The notes below the pieces were generated by a model. That model searched no databases. It saw only the letters and a list, made by a program, of their open reading frames with translations, and was not told the DNA's origin. This document shows positions 1-7,921 of a DNA stretch of 64,000 bases, in pieces. The number at the start of each line of letters is the position of its first letter. The first letter of the stretch is position 1. The position numbers were made by a program, and so were the translations under genes. The stretch is from Treponema sp. (lineage in GTDB: Bacteria; Spirochaetota; Spirochaetia; Treponematales; Treponemataceae): contig JAGBIY010000047.1 of assembly GCA_017934745.1 (NCBI GenBank), positions 1 to 64,000 of the forward strand, read 5' to 3'.

Positions 1-137
1 CAAAACACTAAACATCGCAAGCGATGTTAACGCCACCGCGAAGCGGTACTGCCGTTTTGGGCAAGACTGCGCAAGCAGGCTGCGGTTCCCGCTGGGAGCT
101 TGTTTCTGCAACTACGGTATGCATAAACTCGACATTC
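1..137. repeat. Dispersed structured repeat, copy 1 (left end cut by window)
   Basis: Positions 32-58 and 84-137 match 46758-46846 closely in the same orientation, with different filler between the blocks. Shared parts include a CCGC-GAA-GCGG hairpin, a GTTCCC-GCT-GGGAGC hairpin and a tail ending in GCATAAACTCGACATTC. An outer CAAAAC/GTTTTG stem (1-6 with 54-59) corresponds to a longer CAACAAAAAC stem in copy 2, so the fold is kept while the bases differ. This copy also has a CATCGC-AA-GCGATG hairpin. The outermost arm seen in copy 2 would lie left of the window. It does not encode a conserved frame. Confidence 0.75.
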
Positions 138-340
138 GACCCAATATTTGGTATTAAACGCACCTCCAACACCAGGCAGATTACCGATTTCATCAGCAGT
201 ACCTTTTCCAGCAGCAGGAATGTACTCGCCAAGTGCCGAGGCTTCTGTCTCGCAGCTTGGCAAGAGCGCATTCGATATGACTTGGCAACCGCCATGCGAC
301 CAAAACGCACGCACAATAAAGCCGCATGGCAGCAGAATCA
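138..340. other. Intergenic stretch downstream of the kinase gene, possible gene remnant
   Basis: No convincing gene. The minus strand has an open frame of about 100 codons that runs into the repeat, and its middle reads somewhat protein-like (ALLPSCETEASALGEYIP). It has no start signal, it begins at the stop of the neighbouring gene, and I recognise no family. It could be a decayed gene or chance. No terminator hairpin with a T-run is evident for the upstream genes. Confidence 0.3.
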
Positions 341-895
341 AGCTTTTTCTATGTACCCCTTCTCAATCAGATGGGAAATTATCAAGTCGACAATAACGTC
401 GGGTGTCTTGTCAGCCGTGTCAATCTTCATGTCGGCGAAGGAATAGCTATTGTTGTCGATTCCATAGAGTTTCATATACCTGGCGGAATCCTGGCTGTCC
501 CGGAACGCCGTGAACCTTTTTATCTCCTCAAGGTCTCCTCCCTCCCTGTTCAATATTCTCTTGGCGCGGGTGTCGTCAGAGGCGACGAGGTAGACTTTCA
601 CGTCCGCATCGTCGAGCATCCAGATGGCGAGGCGGCTTCCGAGCACGCACGGCTCCCTCCGAGCAAGCTCCACCTGGTGAGTGTCCACATACTTGTCGTA
701 GAAGTCGTCGGTTTTCGCGCTCTCTATCACCTGCTGCAGCGTCATGCCCTTTTCCGCGGCCAGCTGCCTGAAAGTGTAGTTTATGAGCGTGACCCCGAGT
801 TTCTCCGAAAGCAAGGTGCTCACGGTCGTGTTGCCGCAGCCGGACTTTCCGCTTATCGCGACTCGCAAATCCTTCTTCAATTTGTATTCCGCCAT
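338..895 (-). CDS. Cytidylate kinase-like P-loop protein with altered Walker A
   Basis: A 185-residue P-loop kinase of the short cytidylate-kinase-like type, probably phosphorylating a nucleotide in the cytoplasm. The N-terminal loop reads ISGKSGCGNTT (residues 14-24), so the Walker A lysine is replaced by Asn22; the reverse-strand codon is AAC. The rest has the LID/NMP-kinase style of helices and strands. I chose ATG 895 because AAGGAGG lies 6 bases upstream; a GTG further out has no ribosome site. It lies 14 bases after yicC, and murC-yicC-kinase is a conserved treponemal order. Catalytic activity is uncertain given the missing lysine. Confidence 0.75.
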   Translation of the reverse strand: MAEYKLKKDLRVAISGKSGCGNTTVSTLLSEKLGVTLINYTFRQLAAEKGMTLQQVIESAKTDDFYDKYVDTHQVELARREPCVLGSRLAIWMLDDADVKVYLVASDDTRAKRILNREGGDLEEIKRFTAFRDSQDSARYMKLYGIDNNSYSFADMKIDTADKTPDVIVDLIISHLIEKGYIEKA

Positions 896-909
896 TTTAT
901 TCCTCCTTT

Positions 910-1776
910 TCACTCCACATTCTTGCTCTGCTCCCTGATGTTCTCAAGGGCGTCTTTCGCGTTGATTACCATCGCTCCGACCTCCGTGAACTGGTTCTTC
1001 GAGCCGATGGTGTTTATCTCCCTGTTCGCTTCCTGGCAGATGAAATCGATTCTCTTTCCAGGAACGGGATTGTCCGAGAATTCCTTCCTGAGGACTTCCA
1101 GATGCGAATGAAGACGGACGATTTCCTCGTTTATGGTGTACTTGACTATCATCGCGGCGACTTCCGTCATTATGCGGTTCTCGTCAACATTGTCGCCGAG
1201 AAGTTCCCTGAATTTCGCGGAAGTCTGCTCCTTGAACCTCTCCTCCATTTTCGGCTGCCACTCCCTGAAAAAAGCGGCGCACTTGTCCAGCGTGTCCAGT
1301 TTCAAAAGCAAATCCTTCTGGAGGTTCTCTCCCTCCCTCTTTCTGTCCGCGAGGAACGCCTCGAACACATCTCCGAACACAGGCTCAATCTTTTCCCAAT
1401 AGGTTTCGGCATCGTACTCGTGCGTTATGTTGAGCACTCCATCCTGGTTTATTATCAGGCCGAGAGGAACTTCTCCGCTACGGCCCAGAGCCTCGGAGAT
1501 TTTCCGTATCGCGCTCTCGTACATAATCGCGGCGTTCGTGTCGGCGGAAACTTTCGCCGTGGAATTCATGTCCTTCACGCGTATCGTCAAATCGACTTTT
1601 CCGCGCACGACCCTCTCGCTCACAATCTTCCGTATTTTTGACTCTATCGGATTCAAGAAAGTCGGTATGTTTATGTTCAAGTCCATGAACCTGTTGTTCA
1701 CGGACTTCATCTCGACGCTTATCTGAGTGTTGTCAACGACGGCCTCCTTGAAACCGTACCCTGTCATCGAATTCAT
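910..1776 (-). CDS. yicC: YicC/YloC family endoribonuclease
   Basis: A 288-residue protein beginning MNSMTGYGF and ending ENIREQSKNVE, the two family signatures of YicC/YloC (YicC-like N domain, DUF1732 C domain). Members are endoribonucleases linked to RNA turnover and stationary-phase survival. Full length for the family. It sits between murC (44 bases upstream) and the kinase (14 bases downstream) on the same strand, so the three are probably co-transcribed. It ends in TGA. Confidence 0.9.
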   Translation of the reverse strand: MNSMTGYGFKEAVVDNTQISVEMKSVNNRFMDLNINIPTFLNPIESKIRKIVSERVVRGKVDLTIRVKDMNSTAKVSADTNAAIMYESAIRKISEALGRSGEVPLGLIINQDGVLNITHEYDAETYWEKIEPVFGDVFEAFLADRKREGENLQKDLLLKLDTLDKCAAFFREWQPKMEERFKEQTSAKFRELLGDNVDENRIMTEVAAMIVKYTINEEIVRLHSHLEVLRKEFSDNPVPGKRIDFICQEANREINTIGSKNQFTEVGAMVINAKDALENIREQSKNVE

Positions 1777-1820
1777 TCTATTGATTCTCCCAAATTTATT
1801 GATTTCACGTTATCTGTCCG

Positions 1821-3347
1821 TCATTTTCCGCCCAATTCATCAAGAATCGCGCGGCCGACCTTCCAGTTGTCGCCCGCCCCCATCGTGACGAAGAGGTATC
1901 CGTCCCTGGCCCCGGAAGGCTCCGAAAGCATGGAAAGCCCCACGGACGCGGCTTCGTCGAATTCTCCGGCGTACACGACAGAAGGATGGTGCATCCTCGC
2001 CCTCTCCGCGAGCATCTCGCCCGTGACCTTGGCAGCGGAAGCGTCCTCCCTCGCGCTGCCGTAAATCTTGTTGATTATCACGCAGTCGGCCGAGCCGAAG
2101 CTCGAAGCGAACTCGTCCAAAAGAGCGGCCGTCCTCGTGTATGTGTGGCTCATGAAGTCCACGATTATCCTGTGGTTCTTGTAGAATTCCCGGAAACCGG
2201 CAAGCGTGGTGCGGATTGCGGTCGGATGATGGCCGTAGTCGTCTATGAACACCACGTCCTCGCCGGCAGGTGTCTTCGCGCGGCCGACTATCTCTCCGCG
2301 CCTTTTTCCCCCGGCGAAATTCAAAAGCCCCCTCCTGATGAGCGGAACGTATTTCTCCAAAATCTCGCCGTCCGTTTTCCCGGCGGACTTGAGTATGTCG
2401 ACGCACAAGGCGATGGCCGCGGCGGCGTTCCGCACGTTGTGGTCTCCCGGCACTCGTATGGAGAACTCGCCCAATGACGCTATGCAGAACGAGTGGACTC
2501 CGTTTTCCACCGCCGAGAACTTCAGGCGGAAACCTCCGTCCGCGCGCTCCCCGTAGGGAACGGCTTTTATGTCGGGCCGTTTTTCCAAGGCGATGCCGGC
2601 AGTCTCGACCGCGCCCCTGTCGTCCGCGCAATAAACCAAGGTGCCGCCCTCAGGAAGCTTCATTATGTAGTCCACGAACGCGTCGCGGATGTCCATGTAT
2701 GTCGGATAGTAGTCCTGGTGGTCGCTCTCGACCGACGTGAGGATTATCTTTTTCGGCTGGAAGGCCATGAAGTGCCTCTGATACTCGCAAGTCTCGGCGA
2801 CGAAGAATTTTTTTCCAGAGGAGGAGTCGAACGAGCCGCTCGTCATCGTGCATGAATTTCCGAACGAGGAGATGACGGAACCGGCGAGGGCCTGGCTTGG
2901 AATGTCGAATTCCTTGAGTATCGTCCCGACCATCCCTGTCGTAGTGGTTTTTCCGTGCACGCCGCAGACTCCAGAGCTGAACGCAGTGCCGCTCACAGCC
3001 CCCAAAGCCTCCGAGTACAGCATCGTAGGGATTCCCCTGCGGGCGGCTTCCGCCAAGTCGGGATTCTTGTCGGCGGAGTACGCGCTGGAGTGGACCACAA
3101 AATCGACCGAATCCGTCACGTTCGCCGCCGAAAACGGAAGAGCCTTCACACCGACCCGCTCAAGCACCTCGTCCGTGTAGAACCTCTCGGAAACGTCGCT
3201 CCCGGTTATGACCGCCCCCCTCGCGCTCAGAATCTCGACCAGGGCGGCCATTCCAGTCCCCTTAACACCCACGAAATGAAAGCGCACCCCACGCAAGTTT
3301 TCGGGCAGCGTCTTTCGGATAACATCATTTTCAGAATTTGAACCCAT
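1821..3347 (-). CDS. murC: UDP-N-acetylmuramate--L-alanine ligase
   Basis: A 508-residue Mur ligase that adds the first L-Ala of the peptidoglycan stem peptide, an ATP-dependent cytoplasmic step. The N-terminal Rossmann part has FHFVGVKGTGMAALVEIL, the central domain has the P-loop GVHGKTTTTGM (about residues 128-138), and the C-terminal domain has DDYGHHPTAIRTTL. Length is normal or slightly long. Start at ATG 3347; GGAG lies about 12 bases upstream, a weak spacing. First gene of the murC-yicC-kinase operon. Confidence 0.93.
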   Translation of the reverse strand: MGSNSENDVIRKTLPENLRGVRFHFVGVKGTGMAALVEILSARGAVITGSDVSERFYTDEVLERVGVKALPFSAANVTDSVDFVVHSSAYSADKNPDLAEAARRGIPTMLYSEALGAVSGTAFSSGVCGVHGKTTTTGMVGTILKEFDIPSQALAGSVISSFGNSCTMTSGSFDSSSGKKFFVAETCEYQRHFMAFQPKKIILTSVESDHQDYYPTYMDIRDAFVDYIMKLPEGGTLVYCADDRGAVETAGIALEKRPDIKAVPYGERADGGFRLKFSAVENGVHSFCIASLGEFSIRVPGDHNVRNAAAAIALCVDILKSAGKTDGEILEKYVPLIRRGLLNFAGGKRRGEIVGRAKTPAGEDVVFIDDYGHHPTAIRTTLAGFREFYKNHRIIVDFMSHTYTRTAALLDEFASSFGSADCVIINKIYGSAREDASAAKVTGEMLAERARMHHPSVVYAGEFDEAASVGLSMLSEPSGARDGYLFVTMGAGDNWKVGRAILDELGGK

Positions 3348-3430
3348 TTATTTTCAAATCTCCGTTTTTTGAATCCGGCCTGCGCGGCTGCTAAATCACC
3401 GCGCAAGTCAAATCAACATTTTCAATTTCG

Positions 3431-3436
3431 ATTATA
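3431..3436 (-). promoter_or_regulatory. Candidate -10 box for murC
   Basis: TATAAT on the minus strand, about 84 bases upstream of the murC start, in an AT-rich stretch. A -35 box is poor (T-rich sequence 16-18 bases upstream). It implies a leader of roughly 80 bases. Confidence 0.35.
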
Positions 3437-3491
3437 AACCATCTGTATAAAAAAAGACATCTCAGGAGAAACAGACGGAATATGAAGGCAT

Positions 3492-3521
3492 AAAAAAAGC
3501 ACCCGAACAAGTCGAGTGCTT
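3492..3521 (-). terminator. Rho-independent terminator after tRNA-Phe copy 1
   Basis: On the minus strand, AAGCACTCGACTTG-TTCGGGTGCTT forms a hairpin followed by seven T. It starts about 5 bases after the tRNA. Confidence 0.8.
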
Positions 3522-3525
3522 AATC

Positions 3526-3598
3526 TGCCACCGGTTGGAATCGGACCAACGACACATGGATTTTCAGTCCATTGCTCTACCAACTGAGCTACAGCGGC
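3526..3598 (-). tRNA. tRNA-Phe (GAA), copy 1
   Basis: A 73-base cloverleaf: acceptor GCCGCTG with CGGTGGC (two wobbles), D arm GCTC/GAGC, anticodon stem ATGGA/TCCAT with loop CTGAAAA (anticodon GAA), T arm GTTGG/CCAAC, discriminator A. CCA is not encoded. The T loop reads TCCGATT rather than the usual TTCGATT. Identical to the copy at 17338-17410. Confidence 0.96.
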
Positions 3599-3610
3599 GA
3601 AGTGATTGTT

Positions 3611-3639
3611 ATATTATACCCAACCACAAAAATTGTCAA
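3611..3639 (-). promoter_or_regulatory. Promoter of tRNA-Phe copy 1
   Basis: Minus strand TTGACA (3634-3639) with either TATAAT (3613-3618, spacer 15) or TAATAT (3611-3616, spacer 17). The tRNA begins about 13 bases further on. Confidence 0.75.
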
Positions 3640-3678
3640 GCGAAAATGTGGAAAAAATATTTTTTTCCACATGAAAAA

Positions 3679-4215
3679 TCAGGCGTTGTCGTTCGCACCG
3701 CCGTTGGAAAGCTGCAGGTACATCTGGTCGGCAAGTCCGAACCCGGCGTTCTTCGTCATCATCGTGGCGTATTCGTCGTAGAGCATGTCCTCGTAGATTT
3801 TCTTCGCGTTGTCGTCCTCGTTCGTCTTCATGACAGTCTTCCTCATCTCCGAAAGCATCTGCTTCACGAGGTAGTTCTCAAGCTCAAGCGACTTTTCGTA
3901 GAGTTTGGACGTCCTGTCTATCGTCTGCTGCTTTCCATGCTGGTTCGCCTGGTTCGCGGCGGCTCCGCGCGGAAGCGACTTCTTGTCAGCCTCGGACGTG
4001 AACGTGCCGGAAAATCCGCTAGTCCAGTCTCCGTTCACCCTGCCCGCCTCCACGACCTGGCTGGAAGAGATTCCCGAACCGATTCCAGAAGACTCCTTCA
4101 TCTCCCCCAAAAGAGCCTCGAACCTGCCCTTCTCCGAAGATATTCTCGCGCTCTCCACCGCGCTCTTTCCATTTGTCAAAGCTCCATACCCGAGCTGAGT
4201 GTCAATAGTGTTCAT
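3679..4215 (-). CDS. flgJ: FlgJ-type flagellar rod-binding protein
   Basis: A 178-residue protein whose C-terminal half (YEKSLELENYLVKQMLSEMR onward, ending in DEYATMM and LADQMYLQLS) matches the rod-binding domain of FlgJ. The muramidase domain of enterobacterial FlgJ is absent, as usual in spirochetes. It should help assemble the periplasmic flagellar rod. The start ATG 4215 gives MNTIDTQLG; there is no Shine-Dalgarno sequence, but a GATAAT box ends 6 bases before the ATG, so the mRNA may be leaderless. It is separated from flgG by two genes on the other strand. Confidence 0.8.
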   Translation of the reverse strand: MNTIDTQLGYGALTNGKSAVESARISSEKGRFEALLGEMKESSGIGSGISSSQVVEAGRVNGDWTSGFSGTFTSEADKKSLPRGAAANQANQHGKQQTIDRTSKLYEKSLELENYLVKQMLSEMRKTVMKTNEDDNAKKIYEDMLYDEYATMMTKNAGFGLADQMYLQLSNGGANDNA

Positions 4216-4221
4216 GGTTAG

Positions 4222-4230
4222 ATTATCGGA
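4222..4230 (-). promoter_or_regulatory. FliA-like -10 box of flgJ, close to the ATG
   Basis: Minus strand TCCGATAAT. It contains TCCGATAA, 7 of 8 matches to the sigma-28 -10 GCCGATAA, and GATAAT ends 6 bases before the ATG. No TAAA is found at the proper -35 distance. Confidence 0.45.
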
Positions 4231-4321
4231 AAAAAAATCGATTTGCAGAAGAGGACATGAAAAAAAACAAAAGTTCAAGAAACCAGTCATTTGTGCTATC
4301 ATTCCAGCATGGTTGGAGAAT

Positions 4322-5518
4322 ATGATTGGAAAGGTCAATAAGCAGAAAAAGTTGAAGCACTTCAAGAAGCTGCTGTGGGCCGTACTGAAAAATCCGCTCA
4401 CATACGCCGTGATAGCGTTCCCGTTCCTGATGCTGCTCATGATACAGATAGCGTACAGGGCGGAAATGGGCCACGACACCCTGAATTCAATGGGCGACAG
4501 CGTTTGGAATTTCCTGATAGCGTTCGTGGCCGGATACTACGACATCTGCGTCGTCACACCGCTCGGAAGGCTTTGCAGCTTCGTGATTCTCATATCGGGA
4601 ATCCTCGTGTTCAGCACGATAACCGGAAAAATCGCGTCCGTGTTCACAGAGGCGCAGATGAAAAAAGACAAAGGATTGGGAAAATTGAAGAACATGAACA
4701 AACATTTTTTGCTTTGCGGCTGGAGACCCGGACTGGAGAGGATTCTAGAATTCGTCCTCTATACGAACCCGGACATAGAGCCGGATCAGATTGTGCTGGT
4801 GAACGAGGCTCAGCCGGAGAGCATAGAGCAGATAACGTCGCAGCTGAAATTCAAGGGGATAAAGTACGTCGCGGGCGACTTCACCGACGCGGACGTGCTC
4901 ACCCGCGCCCTCGTGAAAAAAGCCGAGCGCGCGCTGATAATCTCGGACCAGTCGAAAGACGCGACGAAGCTTGCCATGGACTCGAAGTCGGTGCTTTCGG
5001 TGCTCACGATGAAGAACCTGAACCCGAAAATCTACATAGCCGCGGAAATCTTCGACAAAAAATTCGAGAACCACCTGCGCCTTGCACACTGCGACGAGGT
5101 GATTCTGACCGCCGACTACGAGTACAGCCTCTTGGCGACGGCTTCGAGCGGAAAGGGATACTCGAACGTCATAAAGGAACTCATCGCGGAAGACCCGGAA
5201 ACGGGAATATTGATAGAGGAAATCCCGCAGTCGTTCATAGGGAAGACCTACAAGGAATTCGTCAACTCCCTTAGGCCAATCTCGGAGACGAATTCCGTCC
5301 TTATCGGACTGCTCCTGAACACGGGGAACTTCTACCAGAGAAGGAAGGACGCGGTGAGGGAAGCGCAGAAAGACCCGAACGTTGACAAGATAATAGACAA
5401 CCTCGTGAAGGTGAAGACGCTGAAGAGCAACGAGCCGCTTTTCACGCCTCCGTCCACGTTCGTCATACAGCCGAACACAAGCGCGATTTTCGTTAAGGGC
5501 AAGCCCCTGGGAGAATGA
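4322..5518 (+). CDS. Two-TM potassium-channel-like protein with RCK/TrkA-N domain
   Basis: A 398-residue inner-membrane protein of 2TM-RCK layout: TM1 about residues 24-44, pore helix 57-70, TM2 84-101, then a cytoplasmic Rossmann domain starting KHFLLCGWRPG (128-137) and a TrkA-C-like tail. RCK domains gate K+ channels on nucleotide or ion binding. The filter position reads VAGYYD (69-74), not the canonical TVGYGD, so selectivity is uncertain. Start ATG 4322 is chosen because GGAG lies 4 bases upstream. The downstream cNMP-binding gene starts one base after the stop, implying coupled translation. Confidence 0.78.
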   Translation: MIGKVNKQKKLKHFKKLLWAVLKNPLTYAVIAFPFLMLLMIQIAYRAEMGHDTLNSMGDSVWNFLIAFVAGYYDICVVTPLGRLCSFVILISGILVFSTITGKIASVFTEAQMKKDKGLGKLKNMNKHFLLCGWRPGLERILEFVLYTNPDIEPDQIVLVNEAQPESIEQITSQLKFKGIKYVAGDFTDADVLTRALVKKAERALIISDQSKDATKLAMDSKSVLSVLTMKNLNPKIYIAAEIFDKKFENHLRLAHCDEVILTADYEYSLLATASSGKGYSNVIKELIAEDPETGILIEEIPQSFIGKTYKEFVNSLRPISETNSVLIGLLLNTGNFYQRRKDAVREAQKDPNVDKIIDNLVKVKTLKSNEPLFTPPSTFVIQPNTSAIFVKGKPLGE

Positions 5519-5519
5519 C

Positions 5520-6038
5520 ATGATGAAGGCAGATTTCGAAACAGTCTTTCCGATTCTAACAGGTCTGGAGATTTTCAAGGACTTCAAGGACAGCGAGAAC
5601 GGCAAGCGCATAATGAAGATGGTCTACGACGCGCTCGAACGCAAAGACTTTTCGGAGGGCGAGACGATAATGAGAGAGGGCGAAAACGGGGACTCGTTCT
5701 ACATACTCAGGAAAGGGCGCGTCAAGGTATCGAGGAGAACACCTTCAGGCGACTCCATCGCGCTGAGCGAGCTTGACGACACGATGCACGTCTTTTTCGG
5801 GGAGGCGTCGCTCGTTGAAAACGACAAACGAACCTCCACGGTTGTGGCCGTGACGGACTGCAGGACGCTGAAGATATCGGGGAAGGCGTTCATGGAAATC
5901 TGCGAGAGGGAGCCGATATTGGGGTTCAGGACGTTCCATTGCATCGCACTAAGGATGAAGAAGTCCATAGAAAAGGCGAACAGCGACATAGACACCCTGT
6001 ACGGAGCGTTGTTCAAGGAAATAGAAGGCTCAAATTGA
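5520..6038 (+). CDS. Cyclic nucleotide-binding domain protein
   Basis: A 172-residue protein made of one cNMP-binding beta-roll (residues about 15-140; EGETIMREGENGDSFYILRK and the FFGEASLVENDKRTSTVVA cassette) and a short helical tail. There is no DNA-binding HTH, unlike Crp. Its ATG follows the channel stop by one base, so the two proteins are probably made together and this may act as a detached regulatory subunit of the channel. That role is inference; it could instead be an independent signalling protein. Confidence 0.8.
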   Translation: MMKADFETVFPILTGLEIFKDFKDSENGKRIMKMVYDALERKDFSEGETIMREGENGDSFYILRKGRVKVSRRTPSGDSIALSELDDTMHVFFGEASLVENDKRTSTVVAVTDCRTLKISGKAFMEICEREPILGFRTFHCIALRMKKSIEKANSDIDTLYGALFKEIEGSN

Positions 6039-6081
6039 GGAAAACGACCAGACAGCTTTGAAGAGGAATCGTCCAAAGGGC

Positions 6082-6141
6082 AAAAAAAGGCTGGAATACG
6101 GCGGCACTTCAAAAAAGCACCGCTGGAGTCCAGCCTTTTTC
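6082..6141. terminator. Bidirectional terminator between the channel operon and flgG
   Basis: A 12-base perfect stem AAAAAGGCTGGA/TCCAGCCTTTTT around an inner loop, T-rich on both strands. It can serve the plus-strand channel/cNMP pair and the minus-strand flgF-flgG genes. Confidence 0.8.
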
Positions 6142-6181
6142 CATGGCATCCATAGAAATCAATGCCGCAAGGAAATCAGGT

Positions 6182-6976
6182 CTACCTCTTGAGGTTCACC
6201 GCCGTCGAAAGCATGGAATCGGAAGTCTGGATGGCCTTCGAATCGAACTCGTAGGCTCTCTGCGCGACTATCATCTGGACCATCTCGTTCACAACGGACA
6301 CGTTCGACATCTCCACGAATTTGTGCTTCGTCACGCCGAAGCCCTCGAATCCCGGCCGGCCTGCAATCGCCTGTCCAGAAGCGTTCGTCACTTTGTAGAG
6401 GTTGTCCCCGGCCGCCTCGAGTCCCGAGTTGTTCGGGAAGCGGTAGAGCTCAAGCTGGGCCACATCCACAGGGTCGTCCTGCCCGAAAATCTTCACGGTG
6501 ACGCGTCCGTCGTCGCTTATCGCCAAAGTGTGGATGTCGAATCCCTCCGGCATTATGACCTCCGGCATCACGCGGAGACCGTTGGAGTTCACAAGCTGGC
6601 CGTTGGAGTCTATTTTGAAAGTTCCGTCGCGCGTGTAGGCGTAGCTTCCGTCATACTGCTGGACGCGGAAGAAACCGTCGCCCACGACCGCAACGTCGGT
6701 GTCGACTCCTGTGTTCTGCAAAGAGCCCTGCGTGAAAATCCTCTGGGTGGCCGCGAGTTTCGCGCCCGCGCCCTGCTGGATTCCGACAGGAGTCACAGTG
6801 TCCTCTGTGGCCGGCGTTCCCGCGAGCTTGACGTTCTGGTACATCAAATCCTCGAATTCCGCCCTCTGCTGCTTGTATCCAGTGGTGTTCACGTTCGAAA
6901 GGTTGTTCGAAATAGTGTCGAGATTCGACTGCTGGCTGTTCATTCCTGTAGCGGCGGTCCACAAACTTCTTACCAT
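6182..6976 (-). CDS. flgG: Flagellar basal-body rod protein FlgG
   Basis: A 264-residue distal-rod protein of the periplasmic flagellum. The N terminus has the rod/hook signature MNSQQSNLDTISNNLSNVNT, and the C terminus has the matching coiled segment (SVVNEMVQMIVAQRAYEFDS). Length fits FlgG (about 260). AGGAG precedes the ATG by 10 bases. It lies 39 bases after flgF. The usual order would place the FlgJ gene directly behind it, but here two opposite-strand genes intervene. Confidence 0.93.
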   Translation of the reverse strand: MVRSLWTAATGMNSQQSNLDTISNNLSNVNTTGYKQQRAEFEDLMYQNVKLAGTPATEDTVTPVGIQQGAGAKLAATQRIFTQGSLQNTGVDTDVAVVGDGFFRVQQYDGSYAYTRDGTFKIDSNGQLVNSNGLRVMPEVIMPEGFDIHTLAISDDGRVTVKIFGQDDPVDVAQLELYRFPNNSGLEAAGDNLYKVTNASGQAIAGRPGFEGFGVTKHKFVEMSNVSVVNEMVQMIVAQRAYEFDSKAIQTSDSMLSTAVNLKR

Positions 6977-7015
6977 GTTTCTTCTTCTCCTAAAATCCTG
7001 AAAGCTTCAAAAAAA

Positions 7016-7840
7016 TCAGCGGGCCAAAGCGACCTTGCTCCAAAGCGTGCTCATCATCGCGTCCTCGCTCTGGATTGTCTTCTGGCTGGCCTCGTAGGCC
7101 CTGTTGACCTCAATCATCTTGACCATCTCGTTCACGACGTTGACGTTGCTCGTCTCCATGTAGCCCTGCATCGTCTTCGGCCGCTCGTCGCCCTCTGCGA
7201 TGTACGCCTCGCCGGAAACATCGGTGGACATCCACATCGAGTTCCCCGTCTTCTTGAGGTACCGCTCGTTCTCGAACCTCACGATTTTCATGCGGTCCAC
7301 GACCATGTCCTCGTCGTCGATGTCCTTGGCGTTTATCTGCACGGTTCCGTTCTCGTCCACGGAGAATTTCGCGCCCTGGAGGACCTCGTCGAGATGGATG
7401 ACTCCGTTTTCTCCGAGAACAGGATAGCCGTCCTTCGTCTCAAGGATTCCCTCTTTTCCTACGATGAAGTTTCCGTTCCTGGTGTACCGCTCCCCGTTCG
7501 GTGTCTGGACGGCGAAAAACCCCTGCCCGCCCAATGCGAAATCGGTCGGTTCGTCGGTGACGCGGAAGCTCCCCTGTTCGAATTCCGTGAAATTCTCGTT
7601 GGTCTCCACGCCGAGTCCGAGTTTTCCGATTATCGGAGCGACGTCGGAAGAGCCGAACGGATTCTTGATTACGCCGTCGGCCTCGGTCCGCCTGAGAAGA
7701 AGTTCCGGGAAGGACTTGGAGACTGAGACGTCGCGCTTGAACCCGGCAGTGTCGACGTTAGCCAAATTGTTTGAAATTGTGTCGAGACGGTTCTGCTGGG
7801 CGTTCATTCCGCTCGAACCGATGTACCAACCACGAATCAT
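7016..7840 (-). CDS. flgF: Flagellar basal-body rod protein FlgF
   Basis: A 274-residue FlgF/FlgG-family rod protein with NAQQNRLDTISNNLANVDT at the N terminus and NVNVVNEMVKMIEVNRAYE near the C terminus. The central domain differs from the neighbouring FlgG, and it comes first in the pair, which suggests FlgF, the proximal rod subunit. GAGGTGG lies 6 bases before ATG 7840. Confidence 0.88.
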   Translation of the reverse strand: MIRGWYIGSSGMNAQQNRLDTISNNLANVDTAGFKRDVSVSKSFPELLLRRTEADGVIKNPFGSSDVAPIIGKLGLGVETNENFTEFEQGSFRVTDEPTDFALGGQGFFAVQTPNGERYTRNGNFIVGKEGILETKDGYPVLGENGVIHLDEVLQGAKFSVDENGTVQINAKDIDDEDMVVDRMKIVRFENERYLKKTGNSMWMSTDVSGEAYIAEGDERPKTMQGYMETSNVNVVNEMVKMIEVNRAYEASQKTIQSEDAMMSTLWSKVALAR

Positions 7841-7921
7841 ATATTTCCACCTCGATTTATTCTGGATTTTTACGAATACTCTTATTCTATCGGCATTTTT
7901 CCATTCGAGATTTAGGAAAGT

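Noticed and set aside
8..316. Minus-strand open frame of 102 codons through the repeat, containing EFMHTVVAETSSQREP
   Set aside because: The other repeat copy gives the same short peptide but different frames on both sides, so the conservation is of the DNA element and not of a protein.
4309..4341. Ten-codon open frame starting at ATG 4309 over the channel start
   Set aside because: It sits where a transcript would begin, but it is too short to support as a gene without expression data.
6143..7726. Plus-strand open frame of 527 codons antisense to flgF-flgG
   Set aside because: It is a shadow of two clear flagellar genes, is rich in Arg, His and Val as expected from antisense translation, and has no ribosome site.
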